The notes beneath the pieces were generated by a model, which was not told the origin of the DNA, did no database searches, and saw only the letters and a program-made list of their open reading frames with translations. A DNA stretch of 64,000 nucleotides from CAVSRC01 sp963743015 (lineage in GTDB: Bacteria > Pseudomonadota > Alphaproteobacteria > Rhizobiales > Kaistiaceae), in the NCBI GenBank assembly GCA_963743015.1, contig CAVUOD010000033.1:62001-126000 (forward strand), read 5' to 3'. Positions 19,844 through 31,711 of this stretch are shown in pieces (within the stretch, counting starts at the first letter, position 1; every line of letters starts with the position of its first letter). Both the position numbers and the translations under genes were made by a program.

Positions 19844-20020
19844 GCTTAAGCAGTGCCCATCACCGGGGCCTCGCGGAAGCGGGGCCCGGCCGAGCGCCGG
19901 CCTTGCCCCGCACCGTCGTCCTCCGGCTTGACCGGAGGATCGGTTGCGGCAAACACGGCGCGCTTCATCCCTGCGGAGAGCGATCCCCCGGTCTCGCTGC
20001 GCTCGCCGGGGGATGACGAT
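19844..20020. repeat. REP-type intergenic palindromes
   Basis: CCTCCGGCTTGACCGGAGGA at 19919-19938 is a compact palindrome, and a second inverted unit (ATCCCCCGG ... CCGGGGGAT) lies at about 19982-20013. Together they resemble the dispersed repetitive palindromes of Rhizobiales genomes. A closely related copy lies at 22872-23010, behind dnaB. Confidence 0.75.
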
Positions 20021-20032
20021 CACTGAGGTTGC

Positions 20033-20058
20033 AAGGGCGGGCTTCGGGCCGCCCTTTT
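20033..20058 (+). terminator. Intrinsic terminator
   Basis: AAGGGCGG and CCGCCCTT form an eight-bp stem with a GCTTCGGG-type loop, followed by TTTT. It lies about 190 bases past cpdB and would end that transcript before the aldo/keto reductase gene. Confidence 0.7.
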
Positions 20059-20173
20059 CGTTGGAAACCGAGTCTTTTCGTCCGCAGGGCTTTTCGTTGG
20101 GGCGCAAACGTCCCACATTTGCCGGGTCGCCGCTCCGGCGTCAGCTCCCGAAAGATCCGAAAAGAGTTCATCC

Positions 20174-21040
20174 ATGCCCACTCCCAACGCAGCGCATGCC
20201 GGCACCTTCAAGATCGGCGGCAACCTTGAGGTCAACCGTCTCGGCTTCGGCGCCATGCGCATCACCGGCCGCGGAATCTGGGGCGAACCGGCGGACCGGC
20301 CGGAAGCCATCCGCACCCTCAAACGCCTGCCGGCGCTCAAGATCAATTTCATCGACACCGCCGATGCCTATGGCCCGGACGTCTCCGAGGAACTGATCCA
20401 CGAGGCCCTTCACCCCTACCCGGCCGGCATGGTCATCGCCACCAAGGGCGGGCTCACCCGCTCCGGCCCGGACCACTGGACCCCGCTCGGCCGCCCGGAA
20501 TACCTCGTGCAACAGGCCCATCTCAGCCGGCGGCGTCTTGGCGTCGACGCGATCGACCTCTGGCAGCTCCACCGCATCGATACCAAGGTGCCGCGCGACG
20601 AGCAGTTTGCGGCCATCGGCGCGCTGCTCGACGAAGGCGTCATCCGCTATGCCGGCCTCAGCGAAGTCTCGGTCGAGGAGATCAAGGCGGCCTCGAAATT
20701 CTTCAAGGTCGCCACCGTCCAGAACCGCTACAACCTCACCGACCGGAACAGCAACGACGTGCTCGATTTTTGCGAAGCCGAGGGCATCGGCTTCATCCCC
20801 TGGGCGCCCCTCAGCTCCGGCCACGTTGCGGGATCGGAGATCGAGGCAATCGCCAGGCGCCACAAGGTCACCCCCTCCGAGATCGCGCTGGCCTGGCTGC
20901 TCAAGCGCAGCCCGGTCATGCTGCCCATCCCCGGCACCTCCAAGGTGGCCCATCTGGAGGAGAACGTGGCGGCGGCGGAGATCAAGCTCAGCGACGCGGA
21001 GTTCGCCGCGCTCGACGCGGAAGGCAAGGCGGCCGTCTAG
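20174..21040 (+). CDS. Aldo/keto reductase
   Basis: 288 aa TIM-barrel oxidoreductase. The catalytic tetrad region is visible: Asp and Tyr in FIDTADAYGPD (about 60-70), Lys in VIATKGGL and His in WQLHRID. A C-terminal NADPH-binding segment (LPIPGTSKVAHLEENV) is also present. It most resembles the YeaE/YdbC-type group; the natural carbonyl substrate cannot be deduced. It stands alone between two terminators. Confidence 0.88.
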   Translation: MPTPNAAHAGTFKIGGNLEVNRLGFGAMRITGRGIWGEPADRPEAIRTLKRLPALKINFIDTADAYGPDVSEELIHEALHPYPAGMVIATKGGLTRSGPDHWTPLGRPEYLVQQAHLSRRRLGVDAIDLWQLHRIDTKVPRDEQFAAIGALLDEGVIRYAGLSEVSVEEIKAASKFFKVATVQNRYNLTDRNSNDVLDFCEAEGIGFIPWAPLSSGHVAGSEIEAIARRHKVTPSEIALAWLLKRSPVMLPIPGTSKVAHLEENVAAAEIKLSDAEFAALDAEGKAAV

Positions 21041-21064
21041 CCGGCTGCCGCCGTTCGGGCGCAG

Positions 21065-21089
21065 GGCGGGCCCCGGCCCGCCCTTTTTT
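21065..21089 (+). terminator. Intrinsic terminator after the aldo/keto reductase
   Basis: GGCGGGCC and GGCCCGCC form a perfect stem with a two-base loop, and six Ts follow. It is about 25 bases past the stop codon, a strong Rho-independent signal. Confidence 0.8.
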
Positions 21090-21224
21090 CGACTTCCGAA
21101 TCATCGCAGCGATTCGCTTCGACAGCAAATCGGATGTCGCAAGGGGAATCCTGTCGCGCTTGTGAACAGTGGGCGAGTCTGCAAGTCGTGACTTTGCGCT
21201 GCCGGCGACCGTGGTAAACAGGTT

Positions 21225-21255
21225 ATGAAGACGGAGCGGCAAATGCCGTCTTCAT
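21225..21255 (+). promoter_or_regulatory. Perfect 10-bp hairpin upstream of dnaB
   Basis: ATGAAGACGG (21225-21234) and CCGTCTTCAT (21246-21255) are exact reverse complements around an 11-base loop. No T-tract follows. It lies 106 bases before the dnaB start, so it may be a leader structure or a protein-binding site. Confidence 0.45.
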
Positions 21256-21361
21256 CGGGCCCGGAGGGGCTGGGACCCGTTTCCCTCGTATCGCGGTCAG
21301 CGTCGCCGGCAGACACCGGATCGAATCGCTATGCGGGGATGCTAGAGACCGAGGACGGATA

Positions 21362-22858
<1,497 letters not shown>

Positions 22859-22871
22859 CTCCGCCCGTCGT

Positions 22872-23010
22872 CCTCCGCCCCTCCTCCGTCATCCTCCGGC
22901 TTGACCGGAGGACCAGCTTCCGCAGGTTCGGCGCGTGAAACGATGCTCTATGCCCGTGGCGCACGGCCCTCCGGTCTCGGCTTCGCCGCGCCGGAGGATG
23001 ACGGCCCACC
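22872..23010. repeat. REP-type intergenic palindromes, second copy
   Basis: GTCATCCTCCGGCTTGACCG begins at about 22888 and an inverted partner ending GCGCCGGAGGATGACGG ends near 23005. The inner palindrome CCTCCGGCTTGACCGGAGGA is identical to the one at 19919-19938. The unit is bounded by the inverted ends GTCATCCTCCGG and CCGGAGGATGAC, about 110 bases apart, as in composite REP/BIME elements. Confidence 0.8.
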
Positions 23011-23081
23011 AAATCGGCCGTGACCGTGGCCCTCCCGGGACGAATTCCTGTAAAGTGCCGCGAGCCCAAGGGAGTGCAAGC

Positions 23082-23618
23082 ATGTTCAAGTGGCTGTTCG
23101 GCAACAAGGAAGAAAGCGGCGGCGGCGATCAGGCGAGCGGCGTCAAGGAACTGCTCGTCGTCACCCGCACGGTGGCCGTGCCGGCCGACCGCGCCTTCGC
23201 CGTGTTCGTCGACGAGTTCGGCAAATGGTGGCCGGCGAAATACACGCTTGCCGGCGACAATCTCGCCGAGATCCTGATCGAGCCCAAGATGAACGGCCGC
23301 GCCATCGAGCGCAGCAAGGATGGCGGCGAGACGGTGTGGGGCACGGTGCTGTCCTTCTCGCGCCCGAACCATCTGGTGATCGCCTGGCAGGTTTCGCCGG
23401 ACCGCACGGTCATCGACAACGAAGCCGGCGCCAGCCGTGTCGACGTGCGCTTCGTCGGACAGGAGAGCGGCGGCACCGAGGTGGTGCTGGTCCATCGCGA
23501 TTTTCCCCGCCACGGTGCCGGCTGGGAGAAGTACCGCCATCAGATGAGCGTCAAGGAGGGTGGCTGGCCGCTGCTCATGGACCGCTACGTGAAGGCGGTC
23601 GCCGGCGAACCGCTGTAG
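23082..23618 (+). CDS. SRPBCC (AHSA1/START-like) domain protein
   Basis: 178 aa from ATG 23082 (preceded by GGGAG). A Gly-rich 30-residue lead precedes an SRPBCC lipid/ligand-binding fold with VPADRAFAVFVDEFGKWWPAKY, WGTVLSFSRPNHLVIAWQ and a C-terminal helix. Members are Hsp90 co-chaperone-like or small-molecule binding proteins; which applies is unknown. It lies between dnaB and alr. Confidence 0.8.
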   Translation: MFKWLFGNKEESGGGDQASGVKELLVVTRTVAVPADRAFAVFVDEFGKWWPAKYTLAGDNLAEILIEPKMNGRAIERSKDGGETVWGTVLSFSRPNHLVIAWQVSPDRTVIDNEAGASRVDVRFVGQESGGTEVVLVHRDFPRHGAGWEKYRHQMSVKEGGWPLLMDRYVKAVAGEPL

Positions 23619-23685
23619 AGCGCGTCGACGCGCGCCGGTTCATTGCCGGCGCGCCTCGCGCCGAAATCCCCTATACTCCGCCGCC

Positions 23686-24813
23686 ATGGTCTCATCCCCT
23701 GAATCGTTTCCTGCCGGCGGTCGCCTGACGGTCGACCTTGTGGCCCTTGCCGCCAACTGGAAGGCGCTGGCCGAGCACGTCACCGGCACCGGCCACGCCA
23801 CCGCCGCGGTGGTCAAGGGCGACGGCTACGGCATCGGGCTGGAAGCGGCCGGCCGGACGCTGGCGGCGGCCGGCTGCACCACCTTCTTCGTGGCGCTGCC
23901 CGATGAAGGGCAGCGGCTGCGCGCGGTCCTCCCCCAGGCGGTGATCTATGTGCTCAACGGCCTGATCGGCGGCGCCGACGCCTACGCCCGCGCCGACATA
24001 AGGCCGGTGCTCGGTTCCTGGCCGGAGATCGTGGAATGGGCCGCCTTCCGCAAATCGGGCGGCACGACCGGCGCGGCGGTCCACGTCGATACCGGCATGA
24101 ACCGCCTCGGCCTGACCCTGCACGACGCTCTCGACCTGCGCCAGAACGAGCGGCTGCTGGCCACGCTGGCGCCCGATCTCATCATCTCGCACCTCGCCTG
24201 CGCCGATACGCCGGACCACCCGATGAACCGCCGCCAGCTGGCGCTGTTCCGCGAGGTGCGCGCGCAGTTCCCCGACCTGCCGGCATCGCTGGCCAACTCG
24301 GCCGGTGTATTTCTGGGGCCCGACTATCACTTCGACCTCGTGCGGCCGGGCATCGCGCTCTATGGCGGCGTCGCCGTGCAGGGGGTGACCAATCCGATGC
24401 GGGCGGTGGCGACACTGGAAGCGCGGGTGCTGGCGGTGCGCGAGGCCGAGGAAGGTGACACGGTGGGGTATGGGGCAACGCAGAGCTTCAAGCAGCCGGC
24501 CCGCCTTGCCACCCTCGCAATCGGCTATGCCGACGGCTACCACCGGCTGGCCGGCGGCAGCGACGAGCGTCCCGGCGCCCGGGTGTGGGTCCGCGGCCAG
24601 CGGGCGCCGCTGGCCGGGCGGGTGTCGATGGACCTGATCACCGTCGACGTCACCAATATTCCCGGCGTCACCCGCGGCGACTGGGTCGAGCTGTTCGGCC
24701 GCCATATCCCGGTGGACGAAGTCGCCCGCTTCGCCGGCACCATCGGTTACGAGCTCCTCACCGGCCTCGGCCGCCGCTACGAGCGCGTCTATGTCGGCGG
24801 CCCGGGCGGTTGA
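23686..24813 (+). CDS. alr: Alanine racemase
   Basis: 375 aa. The PLP lysine is in AAVVKGDGYGIGLEAA (family VVKADAYG; note Gly-Asp-Gly instead of Ala-Asp-Ala). The second catalytic base, Tyr, is in GYGATQSF, and AIGYADGYHR and RVSMDLITVDVT are conserved. It makes D-alanine for peptidoglycan. The dnaB-alr-radA series is standard in alphaproteobacteria. Confidence 0.94.
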   Translation: MVSSPESFPAGGRLTVDLVALAANWKALAEHVTGTGHATAAVVKGDGYGIGLEAAGRTLAAAGCTTFFVALPDEGQRLRAVLPQAVIYVLNGLIGGADAYARADIRPVLGSWPEIVEWAAFRKSGGTTGAAVHVDTGMNRLGLTLHDALDLRQNERLLATLAPDLIISHLACADTPDHPMNRRQLALFREVRAQFPDLPASLANSAGVFLGPDYHFDLVRPGIALYGGVAVQGVTNPMRAVATLEARVLAVREAEEGDTVGYGATQSFKQPARLATLAIGYADGYHRLAGGSDERPGARVWVRGQRAPLAGRVSMDLITVDVTNIPGVTRGDWVELFGRHIPVDEVARFAGTIGYELLTGLGRRYERVYVGGPGG

Positions 24814-24926
24814 CACCGTCTACACCCGGCAGCTACCCCAGATTGCTTTGCAACCCTACGATGGCCGTGAGATTGTTTTGCATCCCTTCGGGGAGGGGCG
24901 CGTTTGTTTTGCGATGGGAGCACGGC

Positions 24927-25223
24927 ATGGCATTCAGGATCGGAGAGCTCGACGGAAAGGTGATCGTCGTCATCGATGATTGCCAGCTCGCGGCAGCGGT
25001 GAAATCGCTCGACTACGCATGGCAAGAGACGCCGGACAACAAAGAATACCTTGCACAGATCGTGGCTTTCCTGACCGACCTCTATGCCGAAATGGCCAGG
25101 ACCGAGCCGCAGCGAGCGTTACAAGAACTCGTAGGCTGCGTTCGGCGCGGAGCGCCGATCCGCATGGAGCGAACGCGCCCTGCGCATGCGCCCGCGAAAA
25201 TAAATCTATCCTCGTCCCCCTGA
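24927..25223 (+). CDS. Hypothetical protein, 98 aa
   Basis: ATG 24927 is preceded by GGGAG. The first 65 residues (MAFRIGELDGKVIVVIDDCQ, then YAWQETPDNKEYLAQIVAFL) look like a compact soluble domain; the last 30 are basic and low quality and may not be native. Not recognised. The repeat-rich stretch that follows gives it no functional context. Confidence 0.4.
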   Translation: MAFRIGELDGKVIVVIDDCQLAAAVKSLDYAWQETPDNKEYLAQIVAFLTDLYAEMARTEPQRALQELVGCVRRGAPIRMERTRPAHAPAKINLSSSP

Positions 25224-25858
25224 CCTCATGAGACGATGGCTCGTCCGCTCCCGAAAAGGGGTCCCGTGTCGACGGGAACGTCGTGGGGGGAGCGGAGCGG
25301 TGCCCCCGCCCGGGAGAGGCTTCCGACTTCTCCCCCTCGGGGCGTTCCCGGCGGGATCGTCGGTCTTGCGACCGGCTGGCCTTAAGGGCTGAAGCCCCAC
25401 AGTTCAATTCGGGGCGAAGAGCCTGCCGGGAGACGGGATAAAATCGCCGCGGCGGGCGCTCGGTGAGCGCCCCAGAGTCTCGCGGAATACCGCACGGCAT
25501 TCGCCGGGCGCCCGCCACCCCCTCGTCACGAGGGGTGCTCTTTGAAAGGTTCATGACCCGGTGCCTTTGGCTCGCGGGAACGAGAGGGTGTGTCCGCAAC
25601 CAAACCCGCGTCTCGTCATGGCCGGGCTTGTCCCGGCCATCCACGTCTGACTTTCCGGCAGTTCCTCAGGGCGTGGATCACCGGGACAAGCCCGGTGACG
25701 ACGCCAAAGGAAAGGACGCGCTGCGACAACCGGCGCCCGCGCTGGTGGCTGCCTGGTCGTTGCCGGGGCGTCGACGGGCGAGAAGCGGCAGCGTCCGAGC
25801 CCATTGCCATCCCTGCGAATCCATGAGAACATAATGCGAACATCCGTGGGAGCGCCCC
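25224..25858. other. Gene-free region with palindromic repeats, 635 bases
   Basis: No credible gene was found. It contains two facing palindromes, GGCCGGGCTTGTCCCGGCC (about 25619-25637) and CACCGGGACAAGCCCGGTG (about 25680-25698), of the dispersed type common in Bradyrhizobiaceae and Xanthobacteraceae. A further GC-rich stretch at 25300-25560 has several short inverted repeats, such as CGGGCGCCCG. The radA promoter must lie near its right end. Confidence 0.6.
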
Positions 25859-27250
<1,392 letters not shown>

Positions 27251-27289
27251 ACGTCCAATCTCCGCCACTACCCGTGTATTACGGATTGA

Positions 27290-27311
27290 AAGCCATTGAT
27301 CCCAATGGCTT
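27290..27311 (+). terminator. Hairpin downstream of radA
   Basis: AAGCCATTG and CAATGGCTT form a perfect nine-bp stem with a four-base loop, 40 bases past the radA stop. No T-tract follows, so termination is uncertain. Confidence 0.4.
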
Positions 27312-27439
27312 GTGCCGATATGTGAAGCACCTGATTCAAGGCGCCCAGCGCCGCAAGAGCAGTCCCTTGGGTACTCCGGCGTACCAAGCCGCCAGAATCG
27401 TGCTAGAGCCTTGCTCGGCCGCAGCTGATCCGTGAGACC

Positions 27440-28066
27440 ATGCCATCGCTTCTCGACGTCATCGTCCTAGTGGTTGTGCTCATTTCGGCCTTGCTCGCCA
27501 TGATGCGCGGCTTCGTGCGCGAAGTGCTGACGCTGGTGTCGTGGGCGGCAGCGGCGGGCCTAGCCTATTATCTCTACAAGCTGCCCCTGCCGCTGGTGAC
27601 GTCCTTCATCAGCAACAATACGGCCGCGACCATCGTCTCGGCGGCAGCCATCTTCCTGCTCGCCCTGATCATCATCAGCTTCCTGTCGATGAAGGTCGCG
27701 GATTTCGTCCTCGACAGCCGCGTCGGGGCCGTCGATCGCGGGCTCGGCTTCCTCTACGGGGCGGCACGCGGGCTGCTGTTGATGGTCGTGGCGCAGGCCT
27801 TCTTCCTGTGGCTGGCACAAACGACGCCGGGCTGGATGGCATACGCCAAGAGCCGGCCTATATTGGAGTCTCTCGGCAACCAGCTCATGGATGCGCTGCC
27901 GCAGGACCTGGAGGCCTCGCTGAAGAAGCTCTTCCGCAATCGCGGCAGTTCCGGCGGCGACGCCGGCCAGGTGCCGGAAGCATCGCCGCCGGATGCCGCC
28001 GGCCCCGGCCCGAGCGATACCTCCCGCCAGCAGCTCAACCGGCTGATCGAAAACGGCGGCAACTGA
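27440..28066 (+). CDS. cvpA: CvpA family membrane protein
   Basis: 208 aa with four membrane helices in the first 125 residues (start MPSLLDVIVLVVVLISALLA; motif MRGFVREVLTLVSWAAA). The Pro/Gly-rich cytoplasmic tail after residue 165 is variable in the family. CvpA was first linked to colicin V production and purine synthesis; more recent work ties it to envelope homeostasis. It is 20 bases upstream of purF, so they form an operon. Confidence 0.92.
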   Translation: MPSLLDVIVLVVVLISALLAMMRGFVREVLTLVSWAAAAGLAYYLYKLPLPLVTSFISNNTAATIVSAAAIFLLALIIISFLSMKVADFVLDSRVGAVDRGLGFLYGAARGLLLMVVAQAFFLWLAQTTPGWMAYAKSRPILESLGNQLMDALPQDLEASLKKLFRNRGSSGGDAGQVPEASPPDAAGPGPSDTSRQQLNRLIENGGN

Positions 28067-28086
28067 CGCCATAGGAAACGCGTGAC

Positions 28087-29547
28087 ATGGACCAGTTGGC
28101 GACGCAGCCTTTCGATGATGACAAGCTGCGCGAGGAGTGCGGCGTCTTCGGCGTCTTCGGTCACCCGGACGCCGCGGCGCTTGCCGTGCTCGGCCTGCAC
28201 GCACTCCAGCATCGCGGCCAGGAGGCGGCGGGCATCGTCACTTTCGACGGCGATGGGTTCCATGCCGAGCGCCATGTCGGTCTGGTCGGCGATACCTTCA
28301 CCCGCCCGAGCGTGGTGGAGAACCTGCCCGGCGACCGCGCCATCGGCCACAACCGCTATCCGACCCATGGCGGCTCCATCGACCGCAATATCCAGCCCCT
28401 CTTCGCCCAGTTCTCCGGCGGCGGCTTCGCCGTTGCCCATAACGGCAACCTGACCAATGCGCTGGCACTGCAGGACCAGCTCCAGCGCCGCGGCTCGATC
28501 TTCCAGTCGACTTCCGATACCGAGGTGATCCTCCACCTCATCGCCACGTCGAGCCGCAACCTGCTGGTCGACCGCATTGTCGATGCGCTGCAGCGGATCG
28601 AGGGGGCCTGGTCGCTGGTCTGTCTGTCGACCAAGAAGATGATCGGCTGCCGCGACGCTCTCGGCGTGCGCCCGCTGGTCATCGGCGACCTCGACGGCGC
28701 CACCATCCTCGCCTCGGAGACCTGCGCGCTCGACATCATCGGCGCGCATTTCGTGCGCGACGTGAAGCCCGGCGAGATGGTGATCGTGACCGAGGACGGG
28801 ATCGAGAGCCTGTTTCCCTTCGCGCCGGTGCCGAGCCGTTTCTGCCTCTTCGAATACGTCTATTTCGCGCGCCCCAACTCCTCGGTCGAGGGGCGCGGTG
28901 TCTATGAGATCCGCAAGCGCATCGGCGCCGAACTCGCCAGCGAGAGGCCGGCCACGGCCGATCTGGTCGTGCCGGTGCCCGATTCCGGTACGCCGGCCGC
29001 CATCGGCTACGCGCTTGCCGCGGGCCTGCCCTTCGATCTCGGCATCATCCGCAACCACTATGTCGGCCGCACCTTCATCGAGCCGTCGGATGCCATCCGC
29101 CACATGGGCGTCCGCCTCAAGCACAATGCCAACCGCGATGTGTTGGCCGGCAAGCGGGTGGTGCTGGTCGACAATTCGATCGTGCGCGGCACGACCTCGC
29201 AGAAGATCGTCAAGATGATCCGCGAGGCCGGCGCGGCGGAAGTCCACATGCGCATCGCCAGCCCGCCGACGGTGCATTCCTGCTTCTACGGCGTCGACAC
29301 GCCAGAGGAGGCGCAGCTCATCGCCGCGCGCATGTCGGTCGAGGATATGGCTGCCTTCATCAAGGTGGACAGCCTCGCCTTCCTGTCGATCGACGGGCTC
29401 TATCGCGCGGTCGGCAAATCCGGCCGTGACAGCGTTACGCCGCAGTTCTGCGACGCCTGCTTTACCGGCGCCTATCCGACGCGGCTCACCGACCGCGAGG
29501 CCGCCGACAATATCCATCCCTTCCCCCGCGCCGCGGGCGCCGGTTGA
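28087..29547 (+). CDS. purF: Amidophosphoribosyltransferase
   Basis: 486 aa. The glutaminase nucleophile is Cys18 in EECGVFGVFGHP, so a 17-residue propeptide must be removed. GHNRYPTHGG and NGNLTNA belong to the Ntn-hydrolase domain; the PRPP loop is VVLVDNSIVRGTT (about 360). It catalyses the first step of purine synthesis. It lies between cvpA and an SDR gene, with the SDR starting four bases after its stop. Confidence 0.96.
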   Translation: MDQLATQPFDDDKLREECGVFGVFGHPDAAALAVLGLHALQHRGQEAAGIVTFDGDGFHAERHVGLVGDTFTRPSVVENLPGDRAIGHNRYPTHGGSIDRNIQPLFAQFSGGGFAVAHNGNLTNALALQDQLQRRGSIFQSTSDTEVILHLIATSSRNLLVDRIVDALQRIEGAWSLVCLSTKKMIGCRDALGVRPLVIGDLDGATILASETCALDIIGAHFVRDVKPGEMVIVTEDGIESLFPFAPVPSRFCLFEYVYFARPNSSVEGRGVYEIRKRIGAELASERPATADLVVPVPDSGTPAAIGYALAAGLPFDLGIIRNHYVGRTFIEPSDAIRHMGVRLKHNANRDVLAGKRVVLVDNSIVRGTTSQKIVKMIREAGAAEVHMRIASPPTVHSCFYGVDTPEEAQLIAARMSVEDMAAFIKVDSLAFLSIDGLYRAVGKSGRDSVTPQFCDACFTGAYPTRLTDREAADNIHPFPRAAGAG

Positions 29548-29551
29548 ACGA

Positions 29552-30280
29552 ATGCCGGCACTCGAAGGACGCATCGCCGTGGTCACCGGCGCGTCGCGCG
29601 GCATCGGCTATGCGGCGGCGCTGGGCCTGGCCGAGGCCGGCGCTCATGTGGTGGCGGTGGCGCGCACCGCCGGCGGACTGGAGGAGCTCGACGACGCCAT
29701 CCGCGCCAAGGGCGGCAGTGCCACGCTGGTGCCGCTCGATCTCAAGGACTTCGCCGGTATCGACCGCCTCGGCGGCGCGATTTTCGAGCGCTGGGGCAAG
29801 CTCGACATGCTCTTCGGCAATGCCGGCGTGCTCGGCGTGGTGACGCCGCTCGGCCATCTCGAGCCCAAGGTCTGGGACAACGCGCTGGCCGTCAACGTCA
29901 CGGCCAATTGGCGCCTGATCCGGTCTTTCGACCCGCTGCTGCGCCGTTCGGACGCCGGCCGGGCGCTGTTCGTGACCAGCGGCATCACCAAGTCTCTGGC
30001 GCCCTATTGGGGCTCCTATTCGATCACCAAGGCGGCGCTGGAGGCGCTGGTCAGGACCTATGCCGGCGAACTCGCCAACACCAGCGTTCGCGTCAACCTG
30101 TTCAGCCCGGGGGCGTTGCGCACCCACATGCGCGCGCAGGCCATGCCGGGCGAGGATCCGGACACGCTGAAGACGCCCGACGTCGTGGTGCCGGACATCG
30201 TGCGCATGCTGTCGCCGGACTACACCGAGAACAACGTCCTCTTCGAATACGCCAGCGGCGAGACGATCCGCTTTCCCTGA
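29552..30280 (+). CDS. Short-chain dehydrogenase/reductase
   Basis: 242 aa from ATG 29552, four bases after purF, so probably co-transcribed. The cofactor motif is TGASRGIG (about 12), then FGNAGVLG, and catalytic Ser, Tyr and Lys in VTSGITKS and YSITKAALEAL. The substrate is unknown. An SDR directly after purF is common in Rhizobiales. Confidence 0.88.
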   Translation: MPALEGRIAVVTGASRGIGYAAALGLAEAGAHVVAVARTAGGLEELDDAIRAKGGSATLVPLDLKDFAGIDRLGGAIFERWGKLDMLFGNAGVLGVVTPLGHLEPKVWDNALAVNVTANWRLIRSFDPLLRRSDAGRALFVTSGITKSLAPYWGSYSITKAALEALVRTYAGELANTSVRVNLFSPGALRTHMRAQAMPGEDPDTLKTPDVVVPDIVRMLSPDYTENNVLFEYASGETIRFP

Positions 30281-30286
30281 AGGGCG

Positions 30287-31663
30287 TCAGCTCTTCCTGC
30301 GCTTGCGCCCCTCATAGGGATTATCGCCCTTGCGCAGGATCAGGCGAATGGGCACGCCCGGCAGTTTGAAATCGGCGCGCAGGGCGTTGACGAGGTAGCG
30401 CCGCCAGGCGTCGGGCAAGGCCTCGGGCCGCGAGCAGAAGGCGATGAAGGTCGGCGGGCGCGCCTTGGCCTGGGTCAGGTAGCGCAGCTTGATGCGCCGC
30501 CCGGCGACCGCCGGCGGCGGGTGCCGTTCGAGGATTTCGGGCAGCCAGCGGTTCAGCCGCGCCGTCGATACGCGCCGGTTCCACAGCGCGTGGGCGTTGA
30601 CGACCGCCTTCATCAGCGGGTCGATGCCCTCGCCGGTGACGCCCGAGACCGGCACCAGCGCGACGCCGGCGACCTGCGGCAACAGCCGCTCGGCCTCACG
30701 CCGGAGGTCGGCCATGGTGCGCTGGCGGTCGGCGACCAGGTCCCATTTGTCGAGGGCGATGACGATGGCGCGGCCTTCCCTCTCGATGAGATCGGCGATC
30801 TGCAGGTCCTGCTTCTCGAAGGGCTGGCCGACATCGAGAACCAGGATCACCACCTCGGCGAACTGGACGGCGCGCAGCGCATCACCGACGGCGAGCTTCT
30901 CGAGTTTGCCGTCGACCCGCGCCTTGCGCCGCAGGCCCGCGGTATCGAACAGGCGGAAATCGCGCTCGCCCCAGCGCCAGTCGACGGCGATCGAATCGCG
31001 GGTGATGCCGGCCTCCGGCCCGGTGAGCAGCCGGTCCTCGCCGATCATGCGGTTGATCAGGGTCGACTTGCCGGCATTCGGCCGGCCGACGATGGCAACG
31101 CGAATCGGCCGGTCTTCGTCCTCCGCCGCTTCATCGTCCCCCTCGCCCTCCGCCTCGCCGGCAAAGCCGAGGATCGCATCGTGGAGATCGCCGAGGCCTT
31201 CGCCGTGCTCGGCCGAAATGGCGATTGGTTCGCCGAAACCGAGGGCATAGGCCTCGAGCACGCCGGCTTCGCCGGCGCGGCTCTCCGCCTTGTTGGCGAC
31301 CAGAACGATGGGCTTGCCCACGGTGCGCAACAGTTCGGCGAAGTGATTATCGAGGGGCGTCAGGCCGGCGCGGGCATCGATCACGAACAGGCTGACATCG
31401 GCCGAGCGGACCGCAGCCTCGGTCTGCGCGCGCATGCGGGCGGCGAGCAAATCCGGCGCCGCCTCGTCGAGGCCGGCAGTATCGATGGCAGTGAACTCAA
31501 GCCCGCCGATACGGGCCTCGCCCTCACGCCGGTCGCGCGTCACGCCCGGCAGGTCGTCGACCAGCGCCAGCCGCTTGCCGACGAGCCGGTTGAACAGCGT
31601 CGACTTGCCGACATTGGGCCGGCCGACGATGGCGACGCGCAGCGGCCGTCTGTTGGTGGACAT
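30287..31663 (-). CDS. der: Ribosome biogenesis GTPase Der (EngA)
   Basis: 458 aa with two tandem G domains: GRPNVGKSTLFNRL (about 14) and GRPNAGKSTLINRM (about 192), each followed by DTAGL-type G3 and NKAE or DKWD G4 motifs. A C-terminal KH-like domain ends in a basic tail (YEGRKRRKS). An acidic linker (EGEGDDEAAEDED) joins the G domains. It is needed for 50S assembly. Confidence 0.96.
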   Translation of the reverse strand: MSTNRRPLRVAIVGRPNVGKSTLFNRLVGKRLALVDDLPGVTRDRREGEARIGGLEFTAIDTAGLDEAAPDLLAARMRAQTEAAVRSADVSLFVIDARAGLTPLDNHFAELLRTVGKPIVLVANKAESRAGEAGVLEAYALGFGEPIAISAEHGEGLGDLHDAILGFAGEAEGEGDDEAAEDEDRPIRVAIVGRPNAGKSTLINRMIGEDRLLTGPEAGITRDSIAVDWRWGERDFRLFDTAGLRRKARVDGKLEKLAVGDALRAVQFAEVVILVLDVGQPFEKQDLQIADLIEREGRAIVIALDKWDLVADRQRTMADLRREAERLLPQVAGVALVPVSGVTGEGIDPLMKAVVNAHALWNRRVSTARLNRWLPEILERHPPPAVAGRRIKLRYLTQAKARPPTFIAFCSRPEALPDAWRRYLVNALRADFKLPGVPIRLILRKGDNPYEGRKRRKS

Positions 31664-31711
31664 GACGCGGCCATCCTTGGGTGAGGTCGCGGTTCGCTGC
31701 CCCTCGCCCGG

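Noticed and set aside
25395..25420. tRNA-like TTCAATTC segment in the gene-free block
   Set aside because: No acceptor, D or anticodon arms can be built around it.
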